Assembly (NCBI GenBank): GCA_902475785.1
Contig: CABSAN010000047.1
Span: 1-16,859 of the forward strand
Origin: an uncultured Collinsella sp.
Lineage (GTDB): Bacteria > Actinomycetota > Coriobacteriia > Coriobacteriales > Coriobacteriaceae
Length of the DNA: 16,859 nt
Direction of reading: 5' to 3'
This document shows positions 14,222 through 16,859 of the stretch, piece after piece; within the stretch, counting starts at the first letter, position 1; the number at the start of each line of letters is the position of its first letter. Both the position numbers and the translations under genes were made by a program. Below the pieces are notes generated by a model that worked only from the letters and a program-made list of their open reading frames with translations, had not been told where the DNA came from and searched no databases.

Positions 14222-14247
14222 TGCTGAATACTCCCAAAAATGCACGG
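14222..14247 (-). repeat. 26-base motif, inverted copy
   Basis: On the minus strand this reads CCGTGCA, TTTTTG, GGAGTATTCAGCA, identical to the forward copy in both blocks (20 of 20 bases). The copies are 186 bases apart. Weak similarity, such as a CCCCC run, extends outward. Confidence 0.55.
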
Positions 14248-14308
14248 TGCTCCCTGGGGGACCCGTGCGCGCGGCGAAAACCATGCCCATGTCGCTATCC
14301 GCATCGCC

Positions 14309-14540
14309 ATTTTGCTGCACTGACTTTTCTGAATGCCGGGCCCGAATTAGTTAACCTGGCTCCCGGGGCGGACCGGAGGGCATGAAGTTTGTCGCGAGTT
14401 CCGCACGCAAAGGAAAGCACTTAATGTGCTTTCCGTCTTGCGCAGGACTGTAGAGCAGCAAACTTCATCCCCTCCGGTCCGCCCCGGGAGCCACTGCTAA
14501 GTTATCCCCCGGCATTCAGAAAATCTAAGTGCCAAAAAAT
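14309..14540. repeat. 232-base imperfect palindrome (fold-back element)
   Basis: The strongest arm pair is 14357-14391 with 14459-14493: 35 bp with one mismatch (core GGGGCGGACCGGAGGG). Outside it, TTTTCTGAATGCCGGG at 14325-14340 pairs perfectly with 14508-14523, and GCACT (14317-14321) with AGTGC (14528-14532). T-rich and A-rich flanks extend this to about 14309 and 14540. Between the arms is a 67-base head with its own hairpin, GGAAAGCAC at 14412-14420 with GTGCTTTCC at 14426-14434. CGCAA (14406-14410) and TTGCG (14438-14442) also pair. It codes for nothing evident. It may be a structured RNA, a miniature inverted-repeat element or a strong barrier to read-through into groES. Confidence 0.8.
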
Positions 14541-14562
14541 AAGATTTTTTGACTCCGTGTTG

Positions 14563-14568
14563 TATAAC
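14563..14568 (+). promoter_or_regulatory. Candidate -10 box of groES-groEL
   Basis: TATAAC lies between the fold-back element and groES, the only space for a proximal promoter. TTGACT at 14549-14554 is too close to serve as its -35, and no other -35 fits well. The assignment is weak. Confidence 0.3.
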
Positions 14569-14610
14569 CCGCCATTCGTGGGTACCATTCAACGCGTACG
14601 CAAACAAAAA

Positions 14611-14639
14611 GGGTTAACCCGCGCGGCATGACCGCGCGG
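14611..14639 (+). promoter_or_regulatory. groES leader palindrome and GC hairpin
   Basis: The perfect palindrome GGGTTAACCC (14611-14620) overlaps a hairpin made of CCGCGCGG at 14619-14626 and again at 14632-14639 around CATGA. It ends just before the AAAGGAGG ribosome binding site (14645-14652). It could be an operator or a leader RNA structure. No CIRCE (TTAGCACTC/GAGTGCTAA) or HAIR-type inverted repeat is present here. Confidence 0.4.
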
Positions 14640-14660
14640 CCCACAAAGGAGGAAACAAGC

Positions 14661-14954
14661 ATGTCGTCTTTGAAGCCGCTTGCAGATCGCGTCTTGGTCA
14701 AGCCCGACGAGGCCGAGCAGAAGACCGCCTCTGGTCTGTACATCGCCAGCAACGCTCAGGAGAAGCCGCAGCGCGGCACCATCGTTGCCGTGGGCGCCGG
14801 CAAGGTCAACGACAAGGGTGAGCGCATCCCCATGGATGTCAAGGTTGGCGACGTTGTCATCTACGGTAAGTTCGGTGGCAACGAGGTTAAGGTCGACGGC
14901 GAGAAGTATCTGCTCATGCGCGCCGACGACATCTACGCTGTCGTCGAGGCCTAG
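14661..14954 (+). CDS. groES: Co-chaperonin GroES
   Basis: GroES forms the seven-subunit lid of the GroEL folding chamber in the cytoplasm. The 97-residue protein has the family's normal length. It carries the N-terminal LKPLADRVLVKPDEAE strand, the mobile loop region KTASGLYIASNAQEKP (about residues 21-36) that contacts GroEL, and the closing YLLMRADDIYAVVEA. ATG 14661 is preceded by AAAGGAGG at 14645-14652. groEL follows after 96 bases, and the gap contains a hairpin, GACTCG/CGAGTC, at 15001-15024. The two genes very probably form one operon. Confidence is very high. Confidence 0.98.
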   Translation: MSSLKPLADRVLVKPDEAEQKTASGLYIASNAQEKPQRGTIVAVGAGKVNDKGERIPMDVKVGDVVIYGKFGGNEVKVDGEKYLLMRADDIYAVVEA

Positions 14955-15000
14955 TCTCGTCAGAATCTCTGATTCGTCTTTGAGCGCGCCCGCCGCATAG

Positions 15001-15024
15001 GACTCGGAAGCGGCGACGCGAGTC
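15001..15024 (+). other. Hairpin between groES and groEL
   Basis: GACTCG at 15001-15006 pairs with CGAGTC at 15019-15024. No T-run follows, so it is unlikely to terminate; it may be an RNA processing or stability element. Confidence 0.3.
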
Positions 15025-15050
15025 ACATTTCTTTTGGAGGATTACCCACT

Positions 15051-16688
15051 ATGGCAAAGAACATTACGTTCAACACCGATGCCCGCGCTAAGCTCGCCAA
15101 GGGCGTCAACACCCTGGCCGACGCCGTTACCGTCACTATGGGCCCCAAGGGCCGTTACGTCGCTCTGCAGCGCACGTTCGGTGCCCCGACCATCACCAAC
15201 GACGGCGTTTCCGTCGCTAAGGAGATTGAGCTCGAAGACAACATCGAGAACATGGGCGCTCAGTTGGTGAAGGAGGTCGCCACCAAGACCAACGACACCG
15301 TGGGTGACGGCACCACCACCGCAACCCTGCTCGCTCAGGCCATCGTCAACGACGGTCTGCGCAACGTCGCCGCTGGCGCCAACCCGCTGGCCATCCGTCG
15401 CGGCATCGACAAGGCCGTCAACGCCGCCGTCGCCGAGATGAAGAAGCAGGCCAAGCCGGTCGAGACCAAGGAGCAGATCGCTTCCGTCGGCACCATTTCC
15501 GCTGGTGACCCCGAGGTTGGCGAGAAGATCGCCGAGGCCATGGAGGTCGTGGGCAAGGACGGCGTCATCACCGTCGAGGATTCCCAGACGTTCGACATCA
15601 CCATCGACACCGTCGAGGGCATGCAGTTCGACAAGGGCTACGTCTCCGCTTACTTCGTCACGGATAACGACCGCATGGAGGCCGTGATGAAGGATCCGTA
15701 CATCCTCATCACCGACCAGAAGATCTCCAGCGTTCAGGACATCATGCCTGTTCTCGAGGCTGTCCAGCGCGCCGGCCGTGGCCTGCTCATCATCGCTGAG
15801 GACATCGACGGCGAGGCTCTGCCGACCCTGGTCCTCAACAAGATCCGCGGCGCCCTCAACGTCTGCGCCGTCAAGGCTCCGGGCTACGGCGATCGCCGCA
15901 AGCGCATCCTCGAGGACATCGCCGTCCTCACCGGTGGCCAGGCCGCTCTGGACGAGCTGGGCGTGAAGGTCGCTGACATTACCGCCGATATGCTCGGTAC
16001 CGCTAAGTCCGTCACCATCTCCAAGGACAACACCGTCGTCGTCGGCGGCGCTGGCTCCAAGGAGGCCATCGACGCCCGTATCGCTCAGATCAAGGGCGAG
16101 ATGGAGAACACCACCTCTGACTTCGACCGCGAGAAGCTCCAGGAGCGCCTGGCCAAGCTCTCCGGTGGCGTTGCCGTCATCAAGGTCGGCGCTGCTACCG
16201 AGTCTGAGCTCAAGGAGATTAAGCATCGCGTCGAGGACGCCCTGCAGGCTACCCGCGCTGCTGTCGAGGAGGGCATTGTCGCTGGCGGCGGCGTCGCCTT
16301 CATGGACGCTGCTCCTGCGCTCGACGCTGTCGAGATCGACGACCCCGAGGAGAAGATCGGCGTCGACATCGTCAAGAAGGCTCTGACTGCTCCGGTCGCT
16401 ACCATCGCCAAGAACGCTGGCTTTGAGGGTGCTGTCGTGGTCGACAAGGTTGCCGAGCTGCCTGCTGGCCAGGGTCTCAACTCTGCCAACGGCGAGTGGG
16501 GCGACATGATCGAGATGGGCGTCCTCGACCCCGTCAAGGTCAGCCGCGTCACCCTGCAGAATGCTGCTTCTGTCGCCAGCCTGATTCTCATCACCGAGGC
16601 CACCGTCTCCGATGTGCCCAAGAACACTCAGCTTGAGGATGCTATCGCTGCTGCCACCGCTGGTCAGCAGGGCGGCGGTATGTACTAA
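15051..16688 (+). CDS. groEL: Chaperonin GroEL
   Basis: GroEL is the 60-kDa ATP-driven folding chamber that works with GroES. The 545-residue protein has the family's usual length and starts MAKNITFNTDARAKLAKGVN. The ATP site GDGTTTAT with D86 (equivalent to E. coli D87) is present, as are VAKEIELEDNIENMGA, the HRVEDALQATRAAVEEGIVAGGG region and the glycine- and methionine-containing tail. Two details are unlike the common consensus: KGRYVALQ instead of KGRNVVL near residue 36, and a short tail ending GGGMY rather than repeated GGM. The start ATG 15051 follows GGAGG at 15036-15040. Heavy codon bias produces a long open frame on the other strand, which is not a gene. Regulation is unclear, as no CIRCE is seen. 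Confidence 0.99.
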   Translation: MAKNITFNTDARAKLAKGVNTLADAVTVTMGPKGRYVALQRTFGAPTITNDGVSVAKEIELEDNIENMGAQLVKEVATKTNDTVGDGTTTATLLAQAIVNDGLRNVAAGANPLAIRRGIDKAVNAAVAEMKKQAKPVETKEQIASVGTISAGDPEVGEKIAEAMEVVGKDGVITVEDSQTFDITIDTVEGMQFDKGYVSAYFVTDNDRMEAVMKDPYILITDQKISSVQDIMPVLEAVQRAGRGLLIIAEDIDGEALPTLVLNKIRGALNVCAVKAPGYGDRRKRILEDIAVLTGGQAALDELGVKVADITADMLGTAKSVTISKDNTVVVGGAGSKEAIDARIAQIKGEMENTTSDFDREKLQERLAKLSGGVAVIKVGAATESELKEIKHRVEDALQATRAAVEEGIVAGGGVAFMDAAPALDAVEIDDPEEKIGVDIVKKALTAPVATIAKNAGFEGAVVVDKVAELPAGQGLNSANGEWGDMIEMGVLDPVKVSRVTLQNAASVASLILITEATVSDVPKNTQLEDAIAAATAGQQGGGMY

Positions 16689-16764
16689 GGCCGACAAGGT
16701 CTAGAACTCCCACCGGGAATCCGGGGGCGTGACGGGGGCTTCTCTCCGGAACGTCCTCGGACAT

Positions 16765-16809
16765 GCAAAGAGGCTCCGCATCGCGCTTCGCGCTGCGGAG
16801 CCTCTTTGC
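16765..16809. terminator. Hairpin terminator after groEL
   Basis: A perfect 15-bp stem pairs GCAAAGAGGCTCCGC at 16765-16779 with 16795-16809. There is no T-run after the stem, though CTCTTT lies within it. It lies between groEL and a possible minus-strand gene end, so it may serve both directions. Confidence 0.6.
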
Positions 16810-16821
16810 GTCCTGACGCTC

Positions 16822-16859
16822 CTATTTGGCAAGGTGTTTTTTAGAATCCATCTTGCGCT
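16822..16859 (-). CDS. Possible C-terminal end of a minus-strand gene (partial)
   Basis: Read on the minus strand from the window edge, one frame gives RKMDSKKHLAK followed by a TAG stop at 16824-16822. The lysine-rich ending and the hairpin terminator just beyond it fit a convergent gene, but only about a dozen codons are visible, so neither the gene nor its function can be confirmed. Confidence 0.3.
   Translation of the reverse strand, partial: RKMDSKKHLAK

Larger units (their letters stand above)
13754..14660. other. 907-base stretch without a convincing gene
   Basis: After the terminator at 13772-13825 come a small hairpin (GGGGCA at 13878-13883 with TGCCCC at 13888-13893), two inverted copies of a 26-base motif (14010-14035, 14222-14247), a 232-base fold-back element (14309-14540) and the groES leader. 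Short open frames occur on both strands, but none has a ribosome binding site plus a recognisable protein, and they overlap each other. The stretch may be a remnant of mobile or repeat DNA. Confidence 0.6.

Noticed and set aside
13912..14354. Several short open frames on both strands in the gene-free stretch
   Set aside because: They overlap each other, lack ribosome binding sites, cover the inverted motif pair and match nothing recognisable.
14309..14540. Fold-back element as an ordinary terminator
   Set aside because: Its arms are far longer than terminator stems, it has a branched head and internal loops, and no gene ends just before it.
14541..14660. CIRCE or HAIR heat-shock operator upstream of groES
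   Set aside because: Neither TTAGCACTC/GAGTGCTAA nor a CTTGAGT/ACTCAAG pair is present on reading the region.
15042..16697. 551-codon open frame on the minus strand covering groEL
   Set aside because: It mirrors groEL exactly, consists of low-complexity D, L, G and V sequence caused by the biased codon use of groEL, and matches no protein family I know.
1..16859. CRISPR array, tRNA or rRNA genes, prophage or integrase genes
   Set aside because: No regularly spaced identical repeats, no tRNA-like cloverleaf or rRNA sequence that I can recognise, and no phage or recombinase protein motifs were seen.

Overview
The window looks like chromosome from a high-GC Gram-positive bacterium of the Coriobacteriia, most like Collinsella. 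This is inferred from GC-rich codon use, the AmaP/DUF2273/Asp23 operon, a DUF6020-type membrane protein, two zinc-ribbon membrane proteins and groES-groEL. No database search was possible. No rRNA, tRNA, CRISPR array, phage gene or transposase gene was seen.

Layout. 1-176 is a leader without a gene. 177-1386 carries a NifU-type Fe-S scaffold domain protein and the lipoprotein-maturation enzyme Lgt. 1529-3712 is a large polytopic membrane protein (DUF6020-like). 3878-4684 is a YebC/TACO1 protein. 4850-6337 is a tight operon, amaP-DUF2273-asp23, closed by a strong terminator. 6545-7567 is a YitT-type membrane protein. 7718-10391 holds two proteins with the same N-terminal double-CxxC zinc ribbon (DUF4013 and DUF4234 types) and a DUF2752 protein that follows the second almost without a gap. 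These meet, tail to tail, an M20 amidohydrolase (10484-11947, minus). That gene diverges from a YtcJ-like amidohydrolase (12116-13753, plus). 13754-14660 is a 907-base stretch with no convincing gene. 14661-16688 is groES-groEL, and the last 38 bases may be the end of a minus-strand gene.

Most genes are housekeeping: Fe-S assembly, lipoprotein processing, translation, envelope stress and chaperonins. The unusual content lies between genes. (1) Five copies of a small hairpin repeat occur, with a loop close to GGGGACAGG and stems that differ between copies yet still pair. Four follow or overlap the stop codon of a plus-strand gene. Two form an inverted pair, like bacterial interspersed mosaic elements. 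One supplies the last codons and stop of the DUF2752 gene. (2) A 232-base imperfect palindrome (14309-14540), including a 35-bp arm pair with one mismatch, sits about 120 bases upstream of groES. (3) Two inverted copies of a 26-base motif lie in the same gene-free stretch. I see no multi-gene defence, biosynthetic or transfer system; the repeat family and the fold-back element are the best candidates for something little described.
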